Origin: Cohnella mopanensis
Lineage (GTDB): Bacteria > Bacillota > Bacilli > Paenibacillales > Paenibacillaceae
DNA length: 64,000 bases
NCBI RefSeq assembly: GCF_022352055.1
Contig: NZ_JAKRWM010000001.1
Location: 620,001 to 684,000 of the forward strand
Direction: 5' to 3'
Shown here: one piece after another, positions 36,178 through 44,302 of the stretch
How positions within the stretch are numbered: the first letter of the stretch is position 1
Layout: each line of letters starts with the position of its first letter
Program-made: the position numbers and the translations under genes
Notes under the pieces: generated by a model
Databases searched by the model: none
Told to the model about the DNA's origin: nothing
Seen by the model: the letters and a program-made list of their open reading frames with translations, nothing else

Positions 36178-37668
36178 ATGTCGACGCCTACGGGTTTTAT
36201 GGAATATAAACGGGAGCTGCCAAGCGACCGCGATCCGTTGGAGCGCATCAAGGACTGGAATGAATTCCACCGGATGTTCTCTGAGGAGCAGTTGCGCACG
36301 CAAGGCGCACGTTGCATGGATTGCGGAACCCCTTATTGCCATACTGGAATGGAAATCGGAGGCAGCGTCTCCGGTTGCCCGGTTAACAACTTGATTCCGG
36401 AATGGAATAGCCTCATCTATCGCGGGCTTTGGAGAGAAGCTTATGAACGTCTTAACAAGACGAATAACTTTCCCGAATTTACCGGACGCGTATGCCCGGC
36501 GCCTTGCGAAGGTTCCTGTACGGTGGGTTTGATCGGTGACGCGGTTACGATCAAGACGATTGAACAAGCGATTATCGATCGTGCTTTCGAGGAAGGTTGG
36601 GTCGTACCGCAGCCGCCTAAGAAGCGCACGGGCAAGAAAGTTGCTGTCGTAGGTTCGGGTCCTGCTGGTCTTGCGACTGCGGCTCAGTTGAACAAAGCTG
36701 GCCACACCGTAACGGTATACGAAAGAGCAGATCGCGCTGGCGGACTGTTGACCTACGGTATACCTTCCATGAAGCTGGAGAAGAACATCGTTCAACGCCG
36801 CGTAGATTTGCTCGCCGCGGAAGGAATTGAGTTTGTCGTCAACACGGAAATCGGCAAAGACATTTCTTCGCAGGAGCTGCTGAAGCAATTCGACGCTGTC
36901 GTCTTGTGCGGTGGAGCTACGAAAGCGCGTCCGATCGGCAACGTGGAAGGCCATGAGCTCAAAGGGATTCATCAAGCGATGGATTATTTGAACAGCACGA
37001 TCAAGAGCTATCTCGACAACGGTCTGCAAGAAGGAACTTATATTTCCGGGAAAAATAAGAACGTCATCGTCATCGGCGGCGGAGACACGGGAACGGACTG
37101 TGTAGCGACTGCTTTGCGTCATGGTTGCGCAAGCGTCACGCAATTCGGTACGCACTCTAAAGCTCCCCTGGAGCGCGATGCGGCTAATAATCCTTGGCCG
37201 GAATATCCGAATGTCTACACCCTCGATTATGCACACGAGGAAGCGAAGGCTTTGTATGGCGAAGATCCGCGTGCATTCTCCGTGCTGACGAAAAAATTCG
37301 TCGGAGACGAGAACGGCAACGTGAAGGAGCTTCACACGGTACAAATTCGCCGTTACGTGGACGAGCAGGGACGTAAAATCTACGAAGAGATTCCGGGTAC
37401 CGAAAAAAAATGGCCGGCAGATCTCGTCCTCGTTGCCGTTGGATTCGAAGGGCCGGAGCGTATGATCATCGATCAATTGGAGCTGGAAACGGATCGTCGC
37501 ACGAACGTTAAAGCAACTTACGGCAAATATAAGACCAGCGTAGACAAAGTGTTCGCGGCGGGCGATATGAGACGCGGACAAAGCTTGATCGTCTGGGCTA
37601 TCAACGAGGGCCGCGAAGCGGCTCGGGAAGTCGATAAGTTCTTGATGGGAAGCACATTGCTCCCATAA
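36178..37668 (+). CDS. gltD: Glutamate synthase small subunit
   Basis: A 496-residue NADPH-dependent subunit of GOGAT. The N-terminal part holds the iron-sulfur cysteines ([30 protein letters not shown]), followed by the FAD fold [15 protein letters not shown] and the NADPH fold [15 protein letters not shown], and a closing [19 protein letters not shown] 36178 lies seven bases after GGAGGT; the frame to 36106 has no site. The large subunit gene, usually directly upstream, is not in this window, so either it is elsewhere or the protein supplies electrons to another partner. Confidence 0.93.
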   Translation: MSTPTGFMEYKRELPSDRDPLERIKDWNEFHRMFSEEQLRTQGARCMDCGTPYCHTGMEIGGSVSGCPVNNLIPEWNSLIYRGLWREAYERLNKTNNFPEFTGRVCPAPCEGSCTVGLIGDAVTIKTIEQAIIDRAFEEGWVVPQPPKKRTGKKVAVVGSGPAGLATAAQLNKAGHTVTVYERADRAGGLLTYGIPSMKLEKNIVQRRVDLLAAEGIEFVVNTEIGKDISSQELLKQFDAVVLCGGATKARPIGNVEGHELKGIHQAMDYLNSTIKSYLDNGLQEGTYISGKNKNVIVIGGGDTGTDCVATALRHGCASVTQFGTHSKAPLERDAANNPWPEYPNVYTLDYAHEEAKALYGEDPRAFSVLTKKFVGDENGNVKELHTVQIRRYVDEQGRKIYEEIPGTEKKWPADLVLVAVGFEGPERMIIDQLELETDRRTNVKATYGKYKTSVDKVFAAGDMRRGQSLIVWAINEGREAAREVDKFLMGSTLLP

Positions 37669-37685
37669 GCATTTTGGTTTAAGGT

Positions 37686-37721
37686 AAAGAGGTCGTTCCG
37701 AAAGCCGGGGACGGCCTCTTT
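37686..37721 (+). terminator. gltD terminator
   Basis: AAAGAGGTCGTTCC (37686-37699) pairs with 37707-37721 using G-T pairs; the arm ends in CTCTTTAATTA. Moderate strength. Confidence 0.65.
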
Positions 37722-37747
37722 AATTAGGAATTGGAAGGAGAAAAGCT

Positions 37748-38071
37748 ATGATTCGATATGGTGACGAACAGTGGAACGAGCTCAAATTCAAGAGCTTTCA
37801 ATATGAGGCGGAGAGACGGGACAGCCAATGGGTTGACGTCATGTTGGACGTGGAAACGATGGAGGATACGCCGCTGCCCGCGGATTTGATCGACTTCTCT
37901 ATCATGGCGATCTGTACCCATCAAGGACATCCGATCCAGTTAGTTACGCTGGATGAAGGACTTGATTGCGAATATCAATTAACGGAAGGGGAAATTGAAC
38001 AGATTAACGCTTTCGTCCGGACGGATGAAGTTAGAAGTGCCATACTTATGGTCGCTTCGACAGTCGAGTAG
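37748..38071 (+). CDS. Hypothetical protein, 107 aa
   Basis: I do not recognise this small acidic cytosolic protein. It has no signal peptide or membrane segment, and contains the patches FKSFQYEAERRDSQW and TEGEIEQINAFVRT. A good site, GGAAGGAG, precedes the ATG at 37748, and a terminator separates it from gltD, so it is probably transcribed separately or by readthrough. The codon pattern matches neighbouring genes. The function is unknown. Confidence 0.6.
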   Translation: MIRYGDEQWNELKFKSFQYEAERRDSQWVDVMLDVETMEDTPLPADLIDFSIMAICTHQGHPIQLVTLDEGLDCEYQLTEGEIEQINAFVRTDEVRSAILMVASTVE

Positions 38072-38200
38072 TAGCGTATTGGCGGATGTGAAGGCGGATG
38101 CTGACATCGATTGGTTCAATGGACAGGGCTTCCCCCAAATCTTTCCTCTGTGATACACTTGTATGACAGTCGTTAGTCGATAAGGGGGAGGGGCCAAGTC

Positions 38201-39280
38201 ATGGATCGCGCAGCAGTGCTTTCGCCATCGGATATTAACACGATCCGTCGGTATGTACATACGAAATATGCGCCTCTCCCAGGCAATCGCCGTGCTGAGA
38301 TCGTGGCGGATGCCATTCGTCGAACGCTGCAGCAGCGCTTGCCCAATGTCCCTGACGATTTGAAGAACGCTATGGTCGATAAGCTGATTTTTCGTTGTCT
38401 TGTAGGAGAACAGCGAGATGTCCAACCGGATGACGTGTTGGATCTATGCGCGGAATTACATACGGACGAAATTTCGCTTCGGGAGCAATGGCTTGAACCT
38501 ATTCTGGAGTGGGCGAATGAGCGATCCCCCGGTAGGTGGAATGCAGAGCAATTGACTTCCCGATTGAATAGAAGAAAAGGACCTGCGCTGGCTGTCGTTC
38601 AAGATTTACCGGCGATACCCGAGCAGGATGCGCAGATTAACGACTCTTCCGTCTCAGTGAAGAACTGGTTTGGCCGATTGCGCAAAAAGGGTTCGACTAT
38701 GGTTACGATATCGATGATCGCTTTGGTCGTTGCCGGTGCGGCGAGCATAACTTTATTGCTGAATAAGCCGGAAACCGCCATAACGGAGAGTGTTGCTCAG
38801 CCTCCAATGATCAGCGCGCCGCCTATGGCGTTACCGGATATCGGGATGCCGGAACGGCTAAAGTACGCCGAGATCGACGTGGCTACCCTGAAACAATATT
38901 TGAAAAGCAGAAATTCGATGTTGGAGAAGGAGCCTTATTTCAGCGCGATTATGGATAATGCGCGAGAATACGATATTCACCCGCATTTATTATTCGCGAT
39001 AACGGGACAAGAGCAAGGTTTCGTGCCGAAGACGAGCAAAGACGCCAAAATAATCGCTAACAATCCTTTTAACGTTGGCCACAGTTGGATGGAATACAAT
39101 ACGGACATCCGTAATTCGGCGGGTATCGCTTCCCGTTTGATCGTGAAGCTTGCCAATAGCCGCCCTGAAGGACACGATCCGTTCGAATGGTTCAATCAGA
39201 CGTACGCGGAGGACCCGCTGTGGTCGGACGGGGTCAGGAAAATATTCGATAAACTAAATAGTTTACAGCCTTCATCTTAA
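38201..39280 (+). CDS. Membrane-anchored glucosaminidase/lysozyme-like protein
   Basis: A 359-residue type II membrane protein. The first 165 residues are cytosolic and helical, with no family I can name. One membrane segment follows (about 168-187, VTISMIALVVAGAASITLLL in part). The extracellular part has a Pro-rich spacer and a lysozyme-like domain (about 235-355): HPHLLFAITGQEQGF gives the probable catalytic Glu, then NNPFNVGHSW and the closing WSDGVRKIFDKL, typical of endo-beta-N-acetylglucosaminidase folds. An extended -10 (TGATACACT) lies about 45 bases upstream. It could trim peptidoglycan in a way set by its cytosolic domain. Confidence 0.65.
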   Translation: MDRAAVLSPSDINTIRRYVHTKYAPLPGNRRAEIVADAIRRTLQQRLPNVPDDLKNAMVDKLIFRCLVGEQRDVQPDDVLDLCAELHTDEISLREQWLEPILEWANERSPGRWNAEQLTSRLNRRKGPALAVVQDLPAIPEQDAQINDSSVSVKNWFGRLRKKGSTMVTISMIALVVAGAASITLLLNKPETAITESVAQPPMISAPPMALPDIGMPERLKYAEIDVATLKQYLKSRNSMLEKEPYFSAIMDNAREYDIHPHLLFAITGQEQGFVPKTSKDAKIIANNPFNVGHSWMEYNTDIRNSAGIASRLIVKLANSRPEGHDPFEWFNQTYAEDPLWSDGVRKIFDKLNSLQPSS

Positions 39281-39286
39281 ACAAAA

Positions 39287-39322
39287 GCCGGACGCGTACT
39301 GCATACAAGCAGTTCGTCCGGC
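39287..39322 (+). terminator. Bidirectional terminator
   Basis: GCCGGACG (39287-39294) pairs with 39315-39322 and ACTGC with GCAGT inside. It lies between the convergent membrane protein gene and the HAD gene; the flanks are CAAAA and ATTTG. Confidence 0.75.
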
Positions 39323-39342
39323 ATTTGTCGTTAGAAGAAAAT

Positions 39343-40095
39343 TTAACGGGATACGGCTATCCCGATCTCGTTCAAGTATTCATGAATGGCGGGAGGGACC
39401 TGCGGCAATGCCGTTAACGTCAACAGGGCACCGCTCGGCTTGGCATCGATCGGAATGACGTTATAGGTCCATTCGGCTTCTTGCTTTAAATATACGGCGT
39501 TAATGCCGCAATGGAGGGCAGGAAGGACGTCCGTTCGAACCGAGTTGCCGATCATCCAAGTTGACGTCCGGTCGAAACCGCCGTCGGTTAAGATTTGTTC
39601 CAATGCTTCCGTGTTCTTGTGCTGGCGAACATAAATCCGCTTTTGGAAATAACGTTCCAAATTCATGCTCTCGATTTTCCGATGTTGAATGAGAGTGTCG
39701 CCCCCCGTGTAGAGATGAAGCTCGTGACCGCTATTCGCAAGCGTCTCCAATGTTTCTTCCATATTAGGGTAAGGCTCCACTTCAAGCTCGTAAACGCTGT
39801 TTCCAAGCTTCCATAGCTTATCTTCTTCTAACGAAGAGGGGGTGCGGCCGGTCAAGTTCTGGAAATGCCTGTACGTATCGATGAACGATTGAGGGAAATG
39901 CTCGCTCTTGAAGCCGAGAATTTGAACGCCGGCAATATCGATTTCCGTTTGCTTGGAGGCGATTTCCGAGCGGGAAATCCCAGCCGGACCATACCAGGTA
40001 GCCATTTCGTCGGCAAATTGGTCGAGGATGAAATGAAAATACTTGTTGCAATAGACAAGCGTATCGTCAAGGTCAAACATGATTTTTTGGCTCAT
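39343..40095 (-). CDS. HAD-superfamily hydrolase
   Basis: A 250-residue HAD-IA phosphatase. Motif I is MFDLDDTLV (Asp8 and Asp10), motif II is LHLYTGGD, motif III Lys lies in YVRQHKNTE, and motif IV reads WMIGNSVRTDV, with Asn where many HADs have Asp; this GNSxxTD form is common in one subgroup. A helical C1 cap covers about residues 18-100. The substrate is unknown. It is transcribed alone on the minus strand and ends at a shared terminator. The nearest gene upstream lies divergent, about 200 bases away. Confidence 0.82.
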   Translation of the reverse strand: MSQKIMFDLDDTLVYCNKYFHFILDQFADEMATWYGPAGISRSEIASKQTEIDIAGVQILGFKSEHFPQSFIDTYRHFQNLTGRTPSSLEEDKLWKLGNSVYELEVEPYPNMEETLETLANSGHELHLYTGGDTLIQHRKIESMNLERYFQKRIYVRQHKNTEALEQILTDGGFDRTSTWMIGNSVRTDVLPALHCGINAVYLKQEAEWTYNVIPIDAKPSGALLTLTALPQVPPAIHEYLNEIGIAVSR

Positions 40096-40260
40096 AGGCT
40101 TGCTGTGCTCCTAACTCTAATGCGAATTCCGACCTCCAACAGAATATCCTCTGAAGCGGATAAAGGTGTCGGGAGCTTCGTCTAATTTTCGTGTTCATTT
40201 TTTATTATGGCGTTTGAAATAAGGTTTGTAAATGAGAGGAAAGAGGAAAACTACAAAGAA

Positions 40261-40281
40261 ACCCTTCGATTGGCGAAGGGT
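40261..40281 (+). other. Hairpin directly before the ribosome site of the 43-aa gene
   Basis: ACCCTTCG (40261-40268) and CGAAGGGT (40274-40281) pair perfectly around a five-base loop, and the AGGAGGTGA site starts at the next base. It could protect the mRNA end or tune initiation. Confidence 0.45.
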
Positions 40282-40295
40282 AGGAGGTGATACGA

Positions 40296-40427
40296 ATGAC
40301 TAATAACAAAAGTCAGCTCGAACAGCGGAATAACATGAAAGCAAAAGACAAAGAGCAGGATATACAGGTTAATAAAATGCTGCGTTACCCGCCAAGCTTA
40401 AACGGGATCAATAAAAATTTGCCCTAA
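40296..40427 (+). CDS. Small basic protein of 43 aa, function unknown
   Basis: The ORF is short but very well equipped: an AGGAGGTGA site ends five bases before the ATG. The peptide starts MTNNKSQLEQRNNMKAK and ends SLNGINKNLP; it is hydrophilic, Asn/Gln/Lys-rich and free of Cys, Trp and hydrophobic segments. This composition recalls minor small acid-soluble spore proteins, but I cannot match it to a named family. Its stop overlaps, tail to tail, with the stop of the minus-strand 76-residue gene. Confidence 0.6.
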   Translation: MTNNKSQLEQRNNMKAKDKEQDIQVNKMLRYPPSLNGINKNLP

Positions 40428-40654
40428 GCATATTTGACGATCTTCTCCGCAAGATTGCGTTTAATCAGACGTATACGTTGACGAACATAGAAGTCGTAGC
40501 TGCCCCCGCTTAACTCGCGGGGGTTCATTGTATTCCCTGTGTCGTTATCAATGATGACGAGCTTCCCGTCGTCGTAAAATTTGAAGGTTAAGTCTCGAGA
40601 CGGTTTGGGGCCTCTAGGAGGCTCCAAGTAACGGAGATGTTCACAGTTCACCAT
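40424..40654 (-). CDS. Unknown 76-aa protein under a two-box LexA-type promoter
   Basis: I do not recognise this protein. It is small, basic and cytosolic. The N-terminal third is polar with Pro (EPPRGPKPSRD), the middle shows strands (LTFKFYDDGKLVIID, NDTGN), and the end is a basic helix (YVRQRIRLIKRNLAEK) that could bind nucleic acid or a membrane surface. The ATG follows GGTGGGAT. Its promoter (40705-40733) is close to consensus and holds two LexA/DinR-type boxes, so it is probably DNA-damage-induced. It is not YneA-like: there is no membrane segment or LysM. The stop overlaps that of the plus-strand 43-residue gene. Confidence 0.72.
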   Translation of the reverse strand: MVNCEHLRYLEPPRGPKPSRDLTFKFYDDGKLVIIDNDTGNTMNPRELSGGSYDFYVRQRIRLIKRNLAEKIVKYA

Positions 40655-40683
40655 CCATTATCCCACCTATGGAAACAAAATAT

Positions 40684-40733
40684 AGAACGTTTGTTCTTGT
40701 TTTGATTATACCAAACATTTGTTCGTATGGCAA
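40684..40733 (-). promoter_or_regulatory. Promoter with two LexA/DinR-type boxes
   Basis: On the minus strand, TTGCCA (40733-40728) and TATAAT (40710-40705) are 17 bases apart. CGAACAAATGTTTG (40725-40712) fills the spacer and matches the Bacillus SOS consensus at 13 of 14 positions. AGAACAAACGTTCT (40697-40684) covers the expected transcription start. Binding at either would block polymerase. Confidence 0.8.
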
Positions 40734-40789
40734 GCGATGGCATAATGGCTTACACTAGATTTATATTGGATTGAAGGGATAGGGCAGCT

Positions 40790-41518
40790 ATGATCGTAAT
40801 TTCAGGATTAACTCGCAAAATTCCCGATGGGAAAACGATATTGGATCATGTGAATACACGTCTTGAGCCGGGTACTTTCATTGCGGTAGTCGGTTCGAGC
40901 GGAAGCGGCAAGACGGCGTTGCTTAAGGCGCTGGCGCTTAAGGAAGTATGGACATCCGGCGAATACAAGGTCGATGGCAGAGACTTGATGGAAGCAGGGT
41001 TTATGGCCAAAATGCGATTTCGGCGTCAAATCGCTTACTTGGAACAGAAGCCTCTCTTGTACGAGAAAAAGACTGCGCTTAAGAACGTACTCATTGGGGC
41101 GTCGGAGCAAACGCCTTTATGGCGCAGAGCGACAGGTATCGTGAAGAGCGATGTACATATGGGAGCAATGGAAATGCTGGAGCAGGTCGGATTAATGGAG
41201 CGCGCCCAGCAAGCCGTGGAGAAAATGAGCGGCGGCGAACGCCAGCGGATCGCGATCGCGCGCGCCTTGGTTCATGGTGCCAAGCTTGTATTGGCGGACG
41301 AACCGGTATCGGGATTGGACCCGCATACGTCCGAAGAAATGATGAGCACGCTTAAGAAGCTATGCCATGAGCGGGGAACGACAATCGTAGCCGCTTTGCA
41401 CCGCGTCGAATTGGCCGAGAAATTCGCTGATGAAATCTGGGGCATGCAGGACGGAAGGCTGGTCGTTAACATTAGAGGAAGAAGATTGACCGCTTCCGAG
41501 AAGATTCGCATTACGTAA
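40790..41518 (+). CDS. PhnC-like ABC transporter ATPase, orphan
   Basis: A 242-residue ATPase subunit: Walker A GSSGSGKTA (about 35-43), Q-loop YLEQKPLLYEK, signature MSGGERQR (about 144), Walker B LVLADEPVSGLDP and switch His in ALHRVELA. It is closest in style to phosphonate-type PhnC ATPases. No permease or binding protein gene is adjacent. It is transcribed away from the LexA-boxed promoter; I see no strong promoter of its own, only AT-rich sequence around 40760. A strong terminator follows. Confidence 0.83.
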   Translation: MIVISGLTRKIPDGKTILDHVNTRLEPGTFIAVVGSSGSGKTALLKALALKEVWTSGEYKVDGRDLMEAGFMAKMRFRRQIAYLEQKPLLYEKKTALKNVLIGASEQTPLWRRATGIVKSDVHMGAMEMLEQVGLMERAQQAVEKMSGGERQRIAIARALVHGAKLVLADEPVSGLDPHTSEEMMSTLKKLCHERGTTIVAALHRVELAEKFADEIWGMQDGRLVVNIRGRRLTASEKIRIT

Positions 41519-41574
41519 AATCTGCCGTCCAACCGTCGCATCGATCAGATGTGGCATGAAGGACGGCAGATTTT
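41517..41574 (+). terminator. Strong bidirectional terminator
   Basis: AAAATCTGCCGTCC (41517-41530) pairs perfectly with 41561-41574, with a 30-base loop. It begins inside the PhnC-like stop codon region and also lies just downstream of the minus-strand 45-residue gene. Confidence 0.85.
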
Positions 41575-41591
41575 CGTTCATGGGCGATTCA

Positions 41592-41729
41592 TTACGGAGT
41601 CGTATCCGATTTTCCTTCCGGGCTAGCTCCATTCGCCAGATCGTGTAACGAAGTGATTTTGCCGTGAGGCTGCGGGTTCATCTTACGGCTTTTCCAGTTG
41701 CTTTCTCTGCGTCGTTTGGATGTTGTCAT
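41592..41729 (-). CDS. Small basic protein of 45 aa (DUF6254-like)
   Basis: The ORF encodes MTTSKRRRESNWKSRK, then MNPQPHGKITSLHDL and a polar tail. AAGGTGG lies seven bases before the ATG. The pattern S-K-R-x-R-E-x-x-W-x-x-R-K followed by P-H-G-K-x-x-S-L is like short Bacillales proteins I remember as DUF6254, whose function is unknown; that match is from memory. It ends next to the shared terminator and was too short for ordinary gene finding. Highly basic, it may bind nucleic acid. Confidence 0.65.
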   Translation of the reverse strand: MTTSKRRRESNWKSRKMNPQPHGKITSLHDLANGASPEGKSDTTP

Positions 41730-41837
41730 GCGACTCCACCTTTCGAAGTTGTGTATTACATGAGTTATCGTGGCGTTTGCTGCATGAGCTTATGCACCCC
41801 CCTAATTAAAGGATGTTGGAAGGGGAATGATTATCTT

Positions 41838-42515
41838 ATGGAAAACGAAATCGCGACCGTATATTCGTTGTTATCGCTTAACATAGGCAAGGTTCAAATC
41901 GGTACTTACAAAGGAAAAGAAGCAAAGTCGGGTATCGGCAAAAGCAAGGTTGATCACTCTATTGCGCTTACGGAGCATGGATTTGTCGGTGATGAGCAAG
42001 CGGACCTCGTCAACCATGGAGGACCCGACAAAGCTGTCTGCGTATACAATTACGACCATTATGCCCATTGGGAAGAGATGCTTGACCATCCTCTAGATTA
42101 CGGAGCTTTCGGCGAGAATTTCACTGTTAAGCATATGAATGAACAAGAAGTTCATATCGGCGATGTATATCAGATCGGTTCAGCGGTCGTGCAGGTTAGC
42201 CAGCCGCGACAGCCTTGCTGGAAGCTGGCCATGAAGTGGGGGCTTGACGAGCTTCCTTTGCTCGTGACGAATAGCGGCTTGACCGGGTTTTATTTCCGCG
42301 TGCTTAGATCGGGCGAAGTGAAGCCTGGCGAAGAATTGAAGCTGATGCATGTACATCCTGATAAAATTACGGTTAGCGAAGCGAATAGGGTCATGCATAA
42401 GGACAAGGATGATGTTGAAGGCATTTACCGCTTGCTTGCCGTGCCCGAATTGTCCGCAAGTTGGGTGAATTCGTTAAGGAAGAGATTGGAACGGTTTGAG
42501 CAGGAAGGAAAGTAA
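41838..42515 (+). CDS. MOSC-domain protein (YiiM-like)
   Basis: A 225-residue cytosolic protein. The MOSC core runs from about residue 10 to 175, with GDEQADLVNHGGPDKAVCVYNYDHY (quoted by its key turn HGGPDKAV), GAFGENFTV, and the conserved cysteine in PRQPCWKLA, the residue that binds molybdenum cofactor in the family. The C-terminal 50 residues are helical, as in YiiM, which acts on N-hydroxylated compounds using Moco. ATG 41838 is preceded by AAGGGGAA at a long distance; upstream in-frame sequence shows no homology. Moco biosynthesis genes are not nearby. Confidence 0.85.
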   Translation: MENEIATVYSLLSLNIGKVQIGTYKGKEAKSGIGKSKVDHSIALTEHGFVGDEQADLVNHGGPDKAVCVYNYDHYAHWEEMLDHPLDYGAFGENFTVKHMNEQEVHIGDVYQIGSAVVQVSQPRQPCWKLAMKWGLDELPLLVTNSGLTGFYFRVLRSGEVKPGEELKLMHVHPDKITVSEANRVMHKDKDDVEGIYRLLAVPELSASWVNSLRKRLERFEQEGK

Positions 42516-42525
42516 ACGTAAGATC

Positions 42526-42552
42526 AGGGTAGCCGAAGGGCTGCCTTTTTTT
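42526..42552 (+). terminator. MOSC gene terminator
   Basis: AGGGTAGCC and GGGCTGCCT pair imperfectly around GAA, followed by seven T. Confidence 0.75.
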
Positions 42553-42599
42553 ATATTCCAAAGATTACACGCGCCAAATTTTGTAGAAAATGAAAAAAC

Positions 42600-42628
42600 T
42601 ACACACGAGAACATATGTTTGGTATGAT
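42600..42628 (+). promoter_or_regulatory. RidA-family gene promoter with a LexA/DinR-type box
   Basis: TACACA (42600-42605) and TATGAT (42623-42628) are 17 bases apart. AGAACATATGTTTG (42608-42621) lies in the spacer with the same offsets as the mrfA and 76-residue gene boxes and matches the SOS consensus at 12 of 14 positions. Another repressor using a similar palindrome is possible. Confidence 0.55.
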
Positions 42629-42665
42629 GAATAAAATATATATCGTACCCATTGGAGGAAATGTG

Positions 42666-43028
42666 ATGATTACAAGAAAACCATCGCATTACGGCGATGA
42701 TACCTGTTCGTCCTATGTGATAGCCGGAGACTTCATTTTCCTAGCTCACCATAGCGGAGGTCATGAGAAGGACGATATCGAGTATCAGATGGAAGCAAGT
42801 TTCAACAATCTGAACGAAACTTTAAGGTCCGCGGGTTCTTCATTAGAACATTTGGTTCAGATCAATTTGTACTTGAAGAACGTGAAGGATTTCGGGAAAG
42901 CAAGAGATACGTTCTATAAATTTTTCCCCCATGACACTTTTCCGGCACGAATGACGACGACTACCGATTTCGTTAACCCTACATGCCTCTGCATGTTGGA
43001 TGGCATAGCCTATAAGAAGAACGCATAA
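42666..43028 (+). CDS. RidA/YjgF-family protein
   Basis: A 120-residue protein of the RidA superfamily, whose founding member hydrolyses reactive enamines and imines to protect PLP enzymes. The strand SSYVIAGDFIFLAHHSGG, the helix with SLEHLVQINLYLKNVKDF and the arginine of FPARMTTTTDF (about Arg95) are the expected landmarks. The C-terminus LCMLDGIAYKK lacks the usual ExEAIA ending, so it belongs to a divergent branch and the enamine hydrolase activity is uncertain. ATG 42666 follows GGAGGA by five bases. It has its own LexA-boxed promoter and terminator. Confidence 0.8.
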   Translation: MITRKPSHYGDDTCSSYVIAGDFIFLAHHSGGHEKDDIEYQMEASFNNLNETLRSAGSSLEHLVQINLYLKNVKDFGKARDTFYKFFPHDTFPARMTTTTDFVNPTCLCMLDGIAYKKNA

Positions 43029-43067
43029 GTAAACTTGTAGTGGAAGTGTCGAAGTTACGCGAAGTAA

Positions 43068-43097
43068 CGGAGTGCCTATTTGGGGCACTCCGCTTTT
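43068..43097 (+). terminator. RidA-family gene terminator
   Basis: CGGAGTGCC (43068-43076) pairs with 43084-43092 around a seven-base loop and is followed by CTTTTTG. Confidence 0.88.
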
Positions 43098-43222
43098 TGC
43101 ATATCCACTAAAATCAGGAGAGAACAAATGATAGGCATAACGCAGGTTCGATTTTGTTGAAGCTTCGTAAAATCATTCGTTAATCCTAGTCAACTAAAAG
43201 CAATGCGTTCGGTCTAGGAACA

Positions 43223-43228
43223 TATAAT
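43223..43228 (+). promoter_or_regulatory. Probable -10 of the YdjC-type gene
   Basis: A perfect TATAAT lies 22 bases before the GTG start; the -35 is not clear. The short distance leaves just enough room for the ribosome site GGGAGG. Confidence 0.4.
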
Positions 43229-43249
43229 GGGAAAGGGAGGCGATGGAAC

Positions 43250-44167
43250 GTGAACACGGCGCAGCGACTGGGATACGGGAAAGAGGAAAAATTGCTCATT
43301 GTTAACGCGGATGATTTCGGGCTATGCCGCAGCGTGAACGAGACAGTCATTAGACTGCTGTCGGATAAAGCGATTTGCTCCACTACCGTCATGATGAACT
43401 GCTCCTGGTCAGCCGATGCGATAACCCTTATTCAAGAAGCTCTCCCTAATGCGGATATAGGGGTCCATTGGACATTGACCAGCGAGTGGACGAAATACAA
43501 GTGGGGTCCGATAGCCAGGAATCGTTCTATGAGTAGCCTGACCTGTCCAGTCGGCTGGTTCCCGGAGACGATCGAAGAAGTGGAACGGAGGGCCGATCCT
43601 GAAGAAGTGCGCCACGAGTTGATCGCTCAGACGGAAGCGGCGCTTAGATCCGGACTGGCTCTGACTCATGCCGATAACCATATGGGCAGTTTATACGGAT
43701 TTCACTTGGGGAAGGATCTGCTTCCGATCGTGTTCGATATTTGTTCTCGTTATCAATTGCCTTTTAGATTACCTAGACGTCTGCTCCCTGTCGGAGGGCG
43801 GATGATTCCGACGGAATTGAACGATCGCGCCAAAGCTAGGGTGCGCCTGGCCGAGGACAGAGGGATCGTGCTCCCCGATTATGTGCTCGGGCCGGAGTAC
43901 GTTCTAAATACCGACGAGACGTATGCTTCCGTTAAAGCGGAAGGCATAGGGCTCATTCGCGGTTTATTGCCGGGCGTAACGGAATGGATCTCGCATCCTG
44001 CGAGTCCGACGGATGAGCTGCGCGCGTTTCACGGTCATCCCGACAAACGGGGAATGGAAGTCGATTTCTGGCAAGATGAAGAAGTGTGGGAAATTCTGCT
44101 CAAGGAACAGGTTAGGCTTATCGGCTGGAAGGAGCTGCAACAGCTGCAAGCGAGCTTGTCCGCGTAA
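43250..44167 (+). CDS. ChbG/YdjC-family carbohydrate deacetylase
   Basis: A 305-residue TIM-barrel deacetylase. NADDFGLCRSVNE carries the metal-binding Asp21 and Asp22, HADNHMGSLYG carries the second metal motif, and ADIGVHWTLTSEW and EWISHPA hold further conserved His residues. ChbG in E. coli removes an acetyl group from chitobiose; family members act on acetylated sugars generally. The GTG start has AAAGGGAGGCG upstream. No transport or glycosidase gene is adjacent, so the sugar is unknown. Confidence 0.88.
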   Translation: MNTAQRLGYGKEEKLLIVNADDFGLCRSVNETVIRLLSDKAICSTTVMMNCSWSADAITLIQEALPNADIGVHWTLTSEWTKYKWGPIARNRSMSSLTCPVGWFPETIEEVERRADPEEVRHELIAQTEAALRSGLALTHADNHMGSLYGFHLGKDLLPIVFDICSRYQLPFRLPRRLLPVGGRMIPTELNDRAKARVRLAEDRGIVLPDYVLGPEYVLNTDETYASVKAEGIGLIRGLLPGVTEWISHPASPTDELRAFHGHPDKRGMEVDFWQDEEVWEILLKEQVRLIGWKELQQLQASLSA

Positions 44168-44302
44168 GACGAGAGCATTTTATGGCGTATTTTCACATTC
44201 GTGGAAGGAATTTTGCTTTTTATCGCGAAATAATTAATGTTTGTATATTGCCAATTTTCTGAATTATCTCCATCTACACACGAAAGGGGATTACAGAACA
44301 AC

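Noticed and set aside
36124..37581. 485-residue open frame on the minus strand
   Set aside because: It lies antisense to gltD, which has full motif support; it has no ribosome site, no recognisable domain and a composition typical of a shadow frame.
40790..41518. SOS control of the PhnC-like ABC gene from the two-box region
   Set aside because: The boxes fit a minus-strand promoter precisely; on the plus strand no promoter overlaps them.
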